In this document: one piece after another, positions 1 through 7,688 of the stretch
Layout of the letters: the number at the start of each line of letters is the position of its first letter
Numbering within the stretch: the stretch's first letter is position 1
NCBI GenBank assembly: GCA_946493765.1
Contig: CAMMAZ010000011.1
Location: forward strand, 1 to 50,633
DNA length: 50,633 bases
Source of the DNA: an uncultured Clostridia bacterium
Lineage (GTDB): Bacteria; Bacillota; Clostridia; Oscillospirales; Acutalibacteraceae
Direction: 5' to 3'
The notes under the pieces: generated by a model
Seen by the model: the letters and a program-made list of their open reading frames with translations, nothing else
Told to the model about the DNA's origin: nothing
Databases searched by the model: none
Position numbers and translations under genes: made by a program

Positions 1-65
1 AAATTTTAAATTTTTTAAAGAAATAATTAATTAAAAAACACAAACAAAAAATATGGCGCTAAGGG

Positions 66-106
66 AAAAAGCGGGGAAAACCGCTCCCTTTTCGCCCGCG
101 CTTTTT
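66..106 (-). terminator. Intrinsic terminator of the 96-aa gene
   Basis: Read on the minus strand just after the stop codon of the small gene ending at 112, AAAAAGCG-c-GGG can pair with CCCCGCTTTTT across an 18-base loop. The T run forms the end of the 3' arm. The bulged base and long loop make this a moderate prediction. Confidence 0.5.
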
Positions 107-111
107 CTGCT

Positions 112-402
112 TTATGCCAGAATACCCAGATTTTTAAAAAGCTGCACGCAGTCTTTCACACCCTGTCTGTAAAGATGGGTTTCGACGATTCTCTGCGCAT
201 GCTGTGCGTTTGCAAAGTATTCCTGAAAGCACCAGCAGTCGCCGCCGGAAATGAGAGTATCATTGTCCTGCCAAACGATCGGCTCGATGGTGTCCATGCA
301 TTCTTTTTGGGTGTTGACAGCTAACGCGTATGCGCCGCTGTCCTTGTAAAGCTGCTGTTTGGATTCCTGGATCCGGTTTTCCAAAAAGGTTTCAAAATTC
401 AT
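112..402 (-). CDS. Hypothetical protein, 96 aa
   Basis: This is a small soluble acidic protein that I do not recognise. The start chosen is the ATG at 402 (MNFETFLENRIQES...), because AAAGGGTG lies six bases upstream; a GTG nine bases earlier would give 99 aa but has no ribosome binding site. The protein begins with a helical, charged stretch (residues 1-25), contains two close cysteines in a GGDCWCF segment near the middle, and ends in a VQLFKNLGI helix. No signal peptide or membrane segment is visible. It lies downstream of a ribbon-helix-helix gene on the same strand, 144 bases away, with a separate terminator after it. Codon use looks like its neighbours. That it is a real gene rests on the ribosome binding site, the terminator and the absence of a competing frame. 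Confidence 0.6.
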   Translation of the reverse strand: MNFETFLENRIQESKQQLYKDSGAYALAVNTQKECMDTIEPIVWQDNDTLISGGDCWCFQEYFANAQHAQRIVETHLYRQGVKDCVQLFKNLGILA

Positions 403-503
403 TTTCAACACCCTTTCAAAATTTGCCCAACAGCCCTTGAAAGAATGGGAAGCGCATGGTATAATATTTACGCTCCGATCGCTTTTGGCGGTTGTTGGGT
501 GTG

Positions 504-541
504 GGAAGCGGCTGTGCTCTTGCTGGAGGTTAGCTGCTTCC
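504..541 (+). terminator. Possible hairpin terminator, purpose unclear
   Basis: GGAAGCGGCT (504-513) can pair with AGCTGCTTCC (532-541), with one G-T wobble and an 18-base loop, and a T-rich run follows on the plus strand. No plus-strand gene is seen before it, and on the minus strand, where it sits after the ribbon-helix-helix gene, there is no T run. It may only be a structural spacer. Confidence 0.25.
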
Positions 542-546
542 TTGTT

Positions 547-714
547 TTATTTTTCTTCCAATCTTTCGATACCCCGCCTGACCGCTTCGTTTTTTGTAAT
601 ATGGTTTGTTTTTGCATATCGCGCAACAATGTCTGCTAGTTTTTGATCTAAACGAATCGTCAATCGAATATCCTTTGGATTTTCAGAAAAGGGTCTACCA
701 GCCTTTTTAATCAC
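547..714 (-). CDS. Ribbon-helix-helix (CopG/MetJ-like) DNA-binding protein, 55 aa
   Basis: This is a small transcriptional regulator of the kind often found as an antitoxin or plasmid/operon repressor. The start chosen is a GTG at 714 (VIKKAGRPFSENPKDI...), five bases after a near-perfect GGGAGGTGA ribosome binding site; the open frame continues upstream but runs through the promoter. The protein has the short basic arm KKAGRP, a beta strand DIRLTIRLD (residues 16-24), helix A KLADIVARYAKTNH and helix B TKNEAVRRGIERL, which is the ribbon-helix-helix order. The family dimerises and places the strands in the major groove. No toxin gene lies next to it on either strand. Two copies of a 15-bp site in its own promoter suggest autorepression. 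Confidence 0.75.
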   Translation of the reverse strand: MIKKAGRPFSENPKDIRLTIRLDQKLADIVARYAKTNHITKNEAVRRGIERLEEK

Positions 715-726
715 AATCACCTCCCG

Positions 727-774
727 AATGTTGGCTGACAATAATATAATAAATGATGGCTGACAAAAAGTCAA
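727..774 (-). promoter_or_regulatory. Promoter with duplicated operator for the ribbon-helix-helix gene
   Basis: On the minus strand there is a -35 TTGACT (774-769), a 17-base spacer and a -10 TATTAT (751-746). TTGTCAGCCA[T/A]CATT occurs twice with one mismatch, at 752-766 inside the spacer and at 727-741 just after the -10 box, 25 bp apart. Binding at either site would block RNA polymerase. The role as operator for the adjacent regulator is inference. Confidence 0.65.
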
Positions 775-819
775 GTGTGTTTTCAAAAAAAGGTAAAGAT
801 TTTCCTTTTATAATAAAAT

Positions 820-936
820 AAGGCTTCCCGATCTACAGGGAAGCCTTGTAATTTTTACAAACCAGAGGCTTCTCCTTTGAGGAGAAGCCTCCCGAGTTCC
901 AGCAAACCAAAGCCTGCCCGAACTATGGGGAAGCCC
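820..936 (-). repeat. Array of related hairpins, first one a likely terminator of the LOG gene
   Basis: Two strong stems share the GGCTTC...GAAGCC theme. Stem 1 is AAGGCTTCCC (820-829) with GGGAAGCCTT (838-847), followed on the minus strand by ATTTTATT, a good terminator for the gene ending at 946. Stem 2 is GAGGCTTCTCC (865-875) with GGAGAAGCCTC (881-891). A weaker third copy lies at about 911-936. Stem 2 nearly matches the core of the palindromic repeat at 12249-12375. Confidence 0.6.
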
Positions 937-945
937 GCCGAGTTT

Positions 946-1524
946 CTAATAAATTTTCTTGAGTTTCACAATATCGATTTCTTCCGGCACATAGGTTTCC
1001 AGATAATCGAGCAGCGCATCGGCATCGTCGAACACCTTGAACAGTTCCATGCATTTGCCGCGCATGAATCCTTCCTTGGCGGTGTTTTGGAGCAATGCGA
1101 TCATGTTGTCATAATAGCCGTTGACATTGAAAATTGCGATTGCTTTGGTGTGGCGGCCAAGCTGTTTTAACGTTAAAATTTCAAAAAATTCATCAAAAGT
1201 GCCGATGCCGCCCGGAGACACGATAAACGCGTCGGATTTTTCCTCCAACAGCTTTTTGCGCTCCCGCATGGTGTCGGGGGAATGCATTTCGGTGCAGTGC
1301 TCAAAAAGCACCCCGTCCACATTGAAAAAGGAGGGCGCGATACCGATAATGGTTCCGCCTTTTTCATAGACGCCGCGCGCCGCCGCGCCCATCATCCCGC
1401 CGGCGCCGCCGCCGAACACCAGTGTGTGTCCGCGCTGTGCCATTTTTCTGCCGAGTTCTTCGGTTGCAGTGATAAATCTTTTATCAATCGCGTTGCTGGA
1501 CGCGCCGTAAACACAAATATTCAT
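946..1524 (-). CDS. LOG-family Rossmann protein (TIGR00730), probable nucleoside 5'-monophosphate phosphoribohydrolase
   Basis: Members of this family cleave the N-glycosidic bond of adenosine-type nucleoside monophosphates, releasing the base and ribose 5-phosphate; plant and some bacterial members activate cytokinins. The 192-residue length is typical. The N-terminal Rossmann strand ICVYGASS (3-10), a glycine-rich FGGGAGGMMG segment (38-46), MRERK (86-90) and the family signature PGGIGTFDEFFE (104-115) are all present, so the catalytic Arg and Glu are intact. The ATG at 1524 follows AAAGGCAGGA. It is monocistronic with its own promoter at 1625-1653, and it faces away from the purine operon. 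Its cellular substrate in Firmicutes is not settled; a purine-monophosphate salvage or housecleaning role would fit the neighbourhood, but that is inference. Confidence 0.85.
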   Translation of the reverse strand: MNICVYGASSNAIDKRFITATEELGRKMAQRGHTLVFGGGAGGMMGAAARGVYEKGGTIIGIAPSFFNVDGVLFEHCTEMHSPDTMRERKKLLEEKSDAFIVSPGGIGTFDEFFEILTLKQLGRHTKAIAIFNVNGYYDNMIALLQNTAKEGFMRGKCMELFKVFDDADALLDYLETYVPEEIDIVKLKKIY

Positions 1525-1624
1525 AAAGATCCTGCCTTTCTATTTCAAATGGTGTATTTATGATTGTATGCAAAAAGCAAAAAACTTATCCCTTGTTTGC
1601 ATGAGATTTACATAATTTTTAATT

Positions 1625-1653
1625 ATTATACAATACCGCCCCTGCGATTGCAA
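1625..1653 (-). promoter_or_regulatory. Sigma-A type promoter of the LOG gene
   Basis: Minus-strand -35 TTGCAA (1653-1648), 17-base spacer, -10 TATAAT (1630-1625). The leader to the ATG at 1524 is about 100 bases, with no obvious structure. The region 1654-1749 between this promoter and the purine promoter holds nothing I can name. Confidence 0.6.
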
Positions 1654-1749
1654 TGAATAATTTGTGAATTTCGCCGATTCCGCCGTGCGACTGTTGAAAA
1701 TATCGGGAAACGCCGCGATTCGTGGAGATAGGATTGTATGATATGTGAA

Positions 1750-1778
1750 TTGACAAAAAATGACCCTTATGCTAAAAT
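1750..1778 (+). promoter_or_regulatory. Promoter of the purine operon
   Basis: Perfect -35 TTGACA (1750-1755), 17-base spacer, -10 TAAAAT (1773-1778). It lies about 250 bases before purE, leaving room for the riboswitch leader that follows. Confidence 0.8.
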
Positions 1779-1794
1779 AAAAACACAATTGGAT

Positions 1795-1868
1795 ATTTCC
1801 CATATAAGCCTGCAAATAGGGTGCGGGCGTCTCTATGCGGCGGCCGTAAACCGCCTTGCGCTATGGAA
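1795..1868 (+). promoter_or_regulatory. Purine riboswitch aptamer, guanine type
   Basis: The element has the three-way junction order of the xpt-type purine aptamer. P1 is TTTCC..CA (from 1796) with TGGAAA (1864-1869); J1/2 is TATAA (1803-1807). P2 is GCCTGCA (1808-1814) with TGCGGGC (1822-1828), and its 7-base loop AATAGGG supplies the GG that docks with L3. J2/3 is GTCTCTAT (1829-1836). P3 carries the invariant loop CCGTAAA (1844-1850) on a GGCGG/CCGCC stem. J3/1 contains GCTA (1860-1863), where the base matching position 74 is C1861, the guanine-specific choice; U51 is also kept. The unusual point is P3, whose 3' strand has two extra U residues (1856-1857). Guanine or hypoxanthine binding would be expected to turn the operon off. 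Confidence 0.85.
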
Positions 1869-1877
1869 AAAAGCAAA

Positions 1878-1919
1878 GCCGGATTTTAAGGTCCGGCATT
1901 TGGTGTTGTTTTGTTTTGC
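1878..1919 (+). terminator. Riboswitch-controlled attenuator terminator
   Basis: GCCGGA (1878-1883) pairs with TCCGGC (1892-1897), followed by a T-rich run to 1919. An alternative pairing of the P3 3' strand CCGCCTTGC (1851-1859) with GCAAAGCCGG (1873-1882) would sequester the terminator's 5' arm, so ligand-stabilised P3 should favour termination. The antiterminator is inferred from base pairing and has one C-C mismatch and a bulge. Confidence 0.65.
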
Positions 1920-2024
1920 AGTGGGTTTTTGCTGTGGACAATGTGGTTTTCAAGCGCAAAAGGTCATTTTGTTTTTATGCCTTGCAGCGCTTGTTTTTAT
2001 GTGGGGATGAAAGGAAGGATCAAC

Positions 2025-2507
2025 ATGAAAAAAGTTGCGGTTATCATGGGAAGCGACAGCGATCTGCCAAAGGTGCAGCCTGCCATTGATCAGCTGCGTG
2101 CGTTTGGCGTGCCGGTCGAGGCGCATGTTTTTTCCGCGCACCGGACACCGGAACAGGCGATCGCCTTTTCCAAAAATGCGGCGGAAAACGGGTTCGGCGT
2201 GATGATTGCGGCGGCCGGGAAGGCGGCGCATTTGGGCGGCGTTTTGGCAGCAAACACGATTTTGCCGGTGATCGGTATTCCGATCAAAGCCTCGGCATTA
2301 GAGGGAATGGACGCATTGTTATCCACCGTGCAGATGCCGGCGGGCATCCCGGTTGCAACCGTCGCGATCGACGGGGCGAAAAACGCCGCGATTCTGGCGG
2401 TGCAGATGCTGGCAATTGACGATGCTAAACTTGCGGACAAGCTTATGGAAATGCGCCGGCAGATGACACAAGAGGTTATCGAAAAGGATAAGAATTTAAA
2501 ATATTAA
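2025..2507 (+). CDS. purE: PurE, N5-carboxyaminoimidazole ribonucleotide mutase (or AIR carboxylase)
   Basis: This cytosolic enzyme forms CAIR in step 6 of de novo purine synthesis. The ATG at 2025 is used because AAAGGAAGG precedes it by six bases; the longer open frame from 1911 lies in the riboswitch leader. The 160 residues are typical of a single-domain PurE: MGSDSD (8-13) binds the phosphate, SAHRTPE carries the catalytic His, and [14 protein letters not shown] followed by [16 protein letters not shown] are the family core. The SAHRTP motif is of the class I (mutase) kind, which normally needs PurK to supply N5-CAIR. No purK is in the operon or elsewhere in this window, so either purK is remote or the enzyme is fed by non-enzymatic carboxylation at high CO2. 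It is the first gene of the operon. Confidence 0.93.
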   Translation: MKKVAVIMGSDSDLPKVQPAIDQLRAFGVPVEAHVFSAHRTPEQAIAFSKNAAENGFGVMIAAAGKAAHLGGVLAANTILPVIGIPIKASALEGMDALLSTVQMPAGIPVATVAIDGAKNAAILAVQMLAIDDAKLADKLMEMRRQMTQEVIEKDKNLKY

Positions 2508-2539
2508 TTTTTGAAAGCGAAAGAAAGGATCTGAATCGC

Positions 2540-3250
2540 ATGAAAAAGATGGAACAGCTTTATGAAGGCAAAGCCAAAAAGGTGTTTGCAACCGACGACC
2601 CGAATTATTGCATCGTGGATTATAAAGACGATGCAACCGCGTTCAACGGCCAGAAAAAAGGCACGATTGCCGGCAAAGGCGTGATCAACAACCGCGTGAC
2701 CAACCTTTTGATGAAGATGTTGGAAGAAAAAGGGATCCCGACGCATTTTGTGGAAGAAATCTCCAATCGTGAAACGATCGTGAAAAAAGTGACGATTGTG
2801 CCGCTGGAAGTGATTGTCCGCAACATTGCGGCGGGTTCTTTGTCGAAACGCTTAGGACTGCCGGAAGGCACCAAACTGAAAAAGACCGTTTTGGAATTCT
2901 CTTATAAAGACGATGATCTCGGCGATCCGATGGTCAACGACTATCACATTTTCGCTATGGAGCTGGCGACGCCGGAAGAACTCAAAACCATTTCCGACAT
3001 GGCGCTGAAAGTCAACGATATCTTAACGGAATACTTCAAACATATCAACATTGAACTGGTGGATTTCAAGCTGGAATTCGGCAAAACAACCAGTGGGGAA
3101 ATTGTCCTGGCGGACGAAATTTCTCCCGATACCTGCCGTTTTTGGGATGCAACAACCCACGAAAAGCTGGATAAAGACCGGTTCCGCCGGGATCTCGGCC
3201 ATGTGGAAGACGCTTACAAGGAAATCATGAAACGCCTGATGGGCGAATAA
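2540..3250 (+). CDS. purC: PurC, SAICAR synthetase
   Basis: It joins aspartate to CAIR with ATP to give SAICAR, step 7 of purine synthesis. Its 236 residues match the short bacterial form with no fusion. Visible family motifs are [10 protein letters not shown] near the N-terminus (ATP loop), [16 protein letters not shown] (about 93-108, substrate phosphate contacts) and [12 protein letters not shown] (about 193-204). The start has AAAGGA eleven bases upstream. It follows purE by 32 bases in the same operon and precedes purF by 84 bases. That 84-base gap contains a GC-rich GCCGCGCGCGGCG-like palindrome but no T run, so it is probably not a terminator. Confidence 0.96.
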   Translation: MKKMEQLYEGKAKKVFATDDPNYCIVDYKDDATAFNGQKKGTIAGKGVINNRVTNLLMKMLEEKGIPTHFVEEISNRETIVKKVTIVPLEVIVRNIAAGSLSKRLGLPEGTKLKKTVLEFSYKDDDLGDPMVNDYHIFAMELATPEELKTISDMALKVNDILTEYFKHINIELVDFKLEFGKTTSGEIVLADEISPDTCRFWDATTHEKLDKDRFRRDLGHVEDAYKEIMKRLMGE

Positions 3251-3334
3251 GAAATATCCCGCTGCGTGCGGACAAACGCCGCGCGCGGCGGATTTTCAAT
3301 TGAAAAACGATTGCGAAAGGACAAAGGGTAACGC

Positions 3335-4777
3335 ATGTTTAATTCCATTCATGAAGAATGCGGCGTTTTTGCTGTTTTTAACAACGATAAAGAAGAAATC
3401 AATGCTGCTGCAAGCACCTATTTCGGACTGTATGCTTTGCAGCACAGAGGGCAGGAAAGCTGCGGTATTGCAGTAAACGACGATGGCGTGATCTCCTGCC
3501 ACCGGGACGTGGGACTGGTTTCGGACGTGTTTAAAAAAGAAACGCTCGAAAAGCTGTCCGGCAACGACATGGCGATCGGTCATGTGCGGTACAGCACGAC
3601 CGGCGAAAAGCAGCGTTCCAATGCGCAGCCGGTGGTCGTCAATCACCACAAGGGTTCCATGGCGCTTGCGCATAACGGCAATCTGACCAATTCCTTTGAA
3701 CTGCGCCGTGAGCTGGAACTGTCCGGTGCGATCTTCCATTCCACCAGCGACACCGAAGTGATCGCCTATGAGATCACCAAAAACCGTTTGCAGTCCAAAT
3801 CGATCGAGGAAGCGGTCTGCAAGACGATGGGAACGCTCAAAGGCGCATATTCGCTGGTGATCATGTCACCGTCCAAACTCATGGCGGTGCGCGACCCTTA
3901 TGGGTTCCGTCCGCTTTGCATCGGTAAACTCAAAAACAGCTATCTGTTCGCATCGGAAACCTGTGCGCTCGACAGCGTCGGCGCGCAGTATGTCCGCGAC
4001 GTTGAACCGGGCGAGATCGTCGTTGTGGATGAAAACGGTCTGCGTTCCATCAAAGATAACTGCACCGGAAAATCCGGCATGTGCGTGTTTGAATTTATCT
4101 ATTTTGCGCGTCCCGACTCGCGGATGGACGGCAGCTCGGTGCATGAAGCGCGTAAACGCGCAGGCATGTATTTGGCGCTGGAACATCCGGTCAATGCGGA
4201 TGTGGTGATCGGCGTTCCTGATTCCGGACTGGATGCGGCGATCGGCTTCTCGGAGGCTTCCGGCATTCCCTATGAGATCGGGTTTGTCAAAAACAAATAT
4301 ATCGGCCGGACCTTTATCCAGCCGACCCAGACCGACCGTGAAAACCAGGTGAAAATCAAACTGAATCCCGTGGATTCGGTGGTGAAAGGCAAACGCGTCG
4401 TCATGGTCGACGATTCCATCGTGCGCGGCACCACCTGCGCCAGAATCGTGCGGCTGCTGCGCGCTGCCGGCGCAAAGGAAGTGCACATGCGCGTTTCCGC
4501 GCCGCCCTTTAAATTTCCCTGCTATTTCGGAACGGATATCGATAACAAAGAAAGTCTGATCGCCAACAACCACAGCATCGAAGAGATCGCGAAAATCATC
4601 GGCGCAGACTCGCTCGGCTATATCAGCGTGGAAAATGTGCAGAAAATTGCGAAAGACACAAAACTTTCCTTCTGTACCGGCTGCTTTACCGGAAAATATC
4701 CGGTCGATCCGCCGGAAAAAGCGGAAAAATCCAAATTCCTGTATAAAAAAGGGGAGGCAAAACGGCATGAACAGTAG
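3335..4777 (+). CDS. purF: PurF, amidophosphoribosyltransferase
   Basis: It converts PRPP and glutamine to phosphoribosylamine, the committed step. The first eight residues MFNSIHEE form a propeptide whose removal exposes Cys9 (CGVFAVF), the glutaminase nucleophile. The PRPP-binding motif [13 protein letters not shown] lies in the C-terminal half. The pair [11 protein letters not shown] (Cys about 447 and 450), together with CVFEF and CYFGTD cysteines, matches the 4Fe-4S ligands of the Bacillus enzyme, so this is the oxygen-labile, processed class, as expected for an anaerobe. Length 480 is normal. Its last 11 bases overlap the start of purM, suggesting translational coupling. Confidence 0.97.
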   Translation: MFNSIHEECGVFAVFNNDKEEINAAASTYFGLYALQHRGQESCGIAVNDDGVISCHRDVGLVSDVFKKETLEKLSGNDMAIGHVRYSTTGEKQRSNAQPVVVNHHKGSMALAHNGNLTNSFELRRELELSGAIFHSTSDTEVIAYEITKNRLQSKSIEEAVCKTMGTLKGAYSLVIMSPSKLMAVRDPYGFRPLCIGKLKNSYLFASETCALDSVGAQYVRDVEPGEIVVVDENGLRSIKDNCTGKSGMCVFEFIYFARPDSRMDGSSVHEARKRAGMYLALEHPVNADVVIGVPDSGLDAAIGFSEASGIPYEIGFVKNKYIGRTFIQPTQTDRENQVKIKLNPVDSVVKGKRVVMVDDSIVRGTTCARIVRLLRAAGAKEVHMRVSAPPFKFPCYFGTDIDNKESLIANNHSIEEIAKIIGADSLGYISVENVQKIAKDTKLSFCTGCFTGKYPVDPPEKAEKSKFLYKKGEAKRHEQ

Positions 4778-5792
4778 TTTCAGCGAAAGCTATAAAGCGG
4801 CCGGCGTGGACATCACAGCGGGCTACAGCGCAGTGCAGCTGATGAAAAAACATATTCAGCGCACCCACACCAGCGGTGTGGTATCGGATATCGGCGGGTT
4901 CGGCGGCCTGTTTGCCCCCGATATGACGGGGATGAAACAGCCGGTGCTGGTCAGCGGGACCGATGGCGTCGGCACCAAACTGAAAATCGCTTTTTTGATG
5001 GATAAACACGACACCGTCGGCATCGATTGCGTGGCCATGTGCGTCAACGATATTGTCTGCTGCGGCGCACAGCCGTTGTTTTTCCTGGATTATATCGCGC
5101 TTGGCAAAAATATTCCGGAAAAGGTGGCGCAGATCGTCTCCGGCGTCGCGGAAGGATGCGTGCAGTCCGGCTGCGCTTTGATCGGCGGGGAAACTGCCGA
5201 AATGCCCGGCTTTTATCCGGAGGATGAATATGACCTGGCGGGATTTTCCGTCGGCATGGTGGATAAAGAAAAGGTGTTCGACGCATCAAGTATCACTGCG
5301 GGAGACGTGCTGATCGCGCTGAAATCCTCCGGCGTGCATTCCAACGGCTTTTCGCTGGTGCGCAAGGTGTTCGATGTGGAAAACAAGGATTTGAACGTCT
5401 ATTCCGATGAACTTTCAAAAACGCTGGGCGAAGAACTGCTCACCCCGACTAAAATTTATGTCAAAGACATCATGGCGCTCAAGGAAAAGGTGAAAATCAA
5501 ATCCGTTTCCCATATCACCGGCGGCGGATTCTATGAAAATATTCCGCGCAGCATCCCGCAGGGGTATTGTGCGAAGATCGAGAAAAAAGCCGTGCAGGTG
5601 CTGCCGGTTTTCAATCTGCTGCAAAAGCAGGGCAACATCCCGGAACGCGACATGTTCAATACCTACAATATGGGCGTCGGCATGTGCGTGATCGTCGCCA
5701 AGGAAGACGCCGACACGGCGCTGTCGGTTTTGCAGGACAGCTACATTTTAGGCGAAATCGTCAAAGGCGAGCACGGGGTGGAATTATGCTAA
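4767..5792 (+). CDS. purM: PurM, phosphoribosylformylglycinamidine cyclo-ligase (AIR synthetase)
   Basis: It closes the imidazole ring of FGAM with ATP to give AIR, step 5. The ATG at 4767 is chosen because GGGGAGG stands nine bases before it inside the end of purF; the 341 residues then begin [16 protein letters not shown], as in the family. [14 protein letters not shown] (about 68-81) is the ATP/phosphate loop, followed by the [10 protein letters not shown] segment, [13 protein letters not shown] and [13 protein letters not shown]. PurM is related in fold to PurL. It overlaps purF by 11 bases and purN by 7 bases. Confidence 0.97.
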   Translation: MNSSFSESYKAAGVDITAGYSAVQLMKKHIQRTHTSGVVSDIGGFGGLFAPDMTGMKQPVLVSGTDGVGTKLKIAFLMDKHDTVGIDCVAMCVNDIVCCGAQPLFFLDYIALGKNIPEKVAQIVSGVAEGCVQSGCALIGGETAEMPGFYPEDEYDLAGFSVGMVDKEKVFDASSITAGDVLIALKSSGVHSNGFSLVRKVFDVENKDLNVYSDELSKTLGEELLTPTKIYVKDIMALKEKVKIKSVSHITGGGFYENIPRSIPQGYCAKIEKKAVQVLPVFNLLQKQGNIPERDMFNTYNMGVGMCVIVAKEDADTALSVLQDSYILGEIVKGEHGVELC

Positions 5793-6406
5793 AACGCAAG
5801 GTAGCGGTTTTGGTCAGCGGCGGCGGCACGAACCTGCAGGCGCTGATCGACGCGCAAAACGACGGACGCATCAGCGATGGGGAAATCACGCTTGTGGTTT
5901 CCAACAAAAGCGACGCCTATGCGCTGACCCGTGCAAAGGAAAACGGCATTGAAAGCCTGTTTATCCAAAAGGACAAGGATTTTGAAAACAATTTGATCAC
6001 AGCGCTTGCGGCACATCAGATCGACCTGATCGTGCTCGCGGGCTTTTTGGTGATTTTAAGCGAAGATTTTGTGCGGCGTTTTGCCGGCAGGATCATCAAC
6101 ATTCATCCGTCGTTGATACCGTCTTTTTGCGGCGACGGATTTTATGGTTTAAAGGTGCATAAAGCGGCTCTGGCACGCGGTGTCAAAGTGACCGGGGCGA
6201 CGGTGCATTTTGTCAACGAAATCACCGACGGCGGTGAGATCATCCTGCAAAAAGCGGTTGCAGTGGAAGAGGGGGACACGCCCGAAACGCTGCAAAAGCG
6301 CGTGATGCAGCAAGCAGAATGGGTGATTTTGCCGCAGGCGGTACAAAAGGTATGCAGCGAATGGAACAAAGCATGCGATTCACAAGGAAAGGAAATGAAA
6401 CAATGA
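5786..6406 (+). CDS. purN: PurN, phosphoribosylglycinamide formyltransferase (10-formyl-THF dependent)
   Basis: It transfers the formyl group from 10-formyltetrahydrofolate to GAR, step 3. The ATG at 5786 overlaps the purM stop by 7 bases; the 206 residues start [20 protein letters not shown], the expected phosphate-binding N-terminus. [10 protein letters not shown] contains the catalytic Asn and His, and the [11 protein letters not shown] segment contains the catalytic Asp. The formyl donor it uses is made by the fhs product in this window (22451-24127). In many Clostridia purH would follow; here purD starts immediately with an ATGA overlap. Confidence 0.96.
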   Translation: MLKRKVAVLVSGGGTNLQALIDAQNDGRISDGEITLVVSNKSDAYALTRAKENGIESLFIQKDKDFENNLITALAAHQIDLIVLAGFLVILSEDFVRRFAGRIINIHPSLIPSFCGDGFYGLKVHKAALARGVKVTGATVHFVNEITDGGEIILQKAVAVEEGDTPETLQKRVMQQAEWVILPQAVQKVCSEWNKACDSQGKEMKQ

Positions 6407-7665
6407 AGATTTTGGTTGTCGGCGGCGGCGGACGGGAACACACAATTATTAAAAAAATCAAAGAGAATCCGGCGGTTTCGGAAATCTTCGCGCTGCCGGG
6501 TAACGGCGGCATTGCGATGGATGCGACCTGTGTGCCGATCAAAGCGACGGACATTGACGGGATCACAAAATTCGCCGTCGATCACAAAATCGATTTTGCA
6601 GTCGTCGCACCCGACGACCCGCTGGTGCTCGGCGCGGTAGACCGGCTGCACGAAAAAGGCATTCCCTGTTTCGGACCGGAATCCAAAGCGGCGATCATCG
6701 AGGGCAGCAAGGTGTTCTCCAAAAACCTGATGCAAAAATATAATATTCCGACCGCGCGGTATGCAGTGTTCGACGATCCGCAAAAAGCGCTTTTGTATCT
6801 TGAGACCAGTGATTATCCGATCGTTGTCAAAGCAGATGGGCTGGCGCTCGGCAAAGGCGTGATCATCGCGCAGGATTTTGCCGCCGCGAAAGAAGCGGTG
6901 CATTCCATCATGGAAGATAAAATTTTCGGTGCGTCGGGGGCTAACATCGTCATCGAGGAATTTTTAACAGGTCCCGAAGTCTCGGTTTTGTGCTTTACCG
7001 ACGGCGAGACCATCAAACCGATGGTGTCTTCCATGGATCACAAGCGCGCGCTGACCGGGGACAAGGGGCTCAACACCGGCGGGATGGGCACCATAGCGCC
7101 GAATCCCTATTACACAAAGGAAATCGAAAAGGTCTGCATGGAAACCATCTTCTTGCCGACCGTGCAGGCGATGAATAAGGAAAACAGAACCTTTAAGGGC
7201 TGCTTGTATTTTGGTCTGATGCTGACAAAGGACGGCCCGAAGGTGATCGAATACAACTGCCGTTTCGGCGATCCGGAAACACAGGTTGTGCTGCCGCTTT
7301 TAAAAAGCGATCTGTTGACCATCATGCAAAGCGTTGAAAACGGCACGCTGGCGGACACGCCGGTCGAATTTGACGACAAATGTGCGGCGTGCGTTGTGGA
7401 AGCGTCGGGCGGATACCCGAAAAGCTACCAGACCGGCTATGCGATCCAGTTCGGCGATCTTGATCCGGACGTGCTGGTCATTCACGCGGGCACCAAAAAG
7501 CAAGGGGACAAAATCCTGACTGCGGGCGGCCGGGTGCTGTCTGTGACGGCAACGGCCGATACTTTGAAAGCCGCGGTGGAAAAAGCCTACCGCAACATTG
7601 AAAAGATCACCTTTCAAGACGAATATCACCGGACGGATATCGGGAAAAGGGCATTGGAAGTTTAA
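6403..7665 (+). CDS. purD: PurD, phosphoribosylamine-glycine ligase (GAR synthetase)
   Basis: An ATP-grasp ligase that joins glycine to phosphoribosylamine, step 2. The start ATG at 6403 overlaps the purN stop (ATGA), with AAGGAAAGGA upstream. The 420 residues begin [15 protein letters not shown], the usual Rossmann-like N domain. The ATP-grasp region is seen as IVVKADGLALGKGVI, and the C-terminal half contains GMGTIAPNPYY and EYNCRFGDPETQ (Mg/ATP and substrate contacts). The length is normal and no fusion to purM or purN is present. It is followed by purL after 23 bases. Confidence 0.97.
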   Translation: MKILVVGGGGREHTIIKKIKENPAVSEIFALPGNGGIAMDATCVPIKATDIDGITKFAVDHKIDFAVVAPDDPLVLGAVDRLHEKGIPCFGPESKAAIIEGSKVFSKNLMQKYNIPTARYAVFDDPQKALLYLETSDYPIVVKADGLALGKGVIIAQDFAAAKEAVHSIMEDKIFGASGANIVIEEFLTGPEVSVLCFTDGETIKPMVSSMDHKRALTGDKGLNTGGMGTIAPNPYYTKEIEKVCMETIFLPTVQAMNKENRTFKGCLYFGLMLTKDGPKVIEYNCRFGDPETQVVLPLLKSDLLTIMQSVENGTLADTPVEFDDKCAACVVEASGGYPKSYQTGYAIQFGDLDPDVLVIHAGTKKQGDKILTAGGRVLSVTATADTLKAAVEKAYRNIEKITFQDEYHRTDIGKRALEV

Positions 7666-7688
7666 AATGTTGGAAAGGATGGACGATC

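Noticed and set aside
412-546. Toxin gene partner for the ribbon-helix-helix protein
   Set aside because: Neither strand within 500 bases encodes a RelE, HicA, MazF, PIN or similar protein. The 96-aa neighbour does not resemble one.
445-639. 64-codon plus-strand open frame
   Set aside because: Overlaps the ribbon-helix-helix gene in antisense, has no ribosome site, and its predicted product is only a hydrophobic low-complexity stretch.
1738-2010. Open frame across the purine leader
   Set aside because: It runs through the promoter, riboswitch aptamer and terminator hairpin, whose conservation pattern is that of RNA, and it lacks a ribosome binding site.
3251-3334. Terminator between purC and purF
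   Set aside because: The GC-rich palindrome near 3278-3292 has no following T run, and the flanking genes belong to one pathway in one direction.
3866-4768. 300-codon minus-strand open frame opposite purF
   Set aside because: Same composition artefact. It lies wholly inside purF, has no credible start signal and breaks no known operon.
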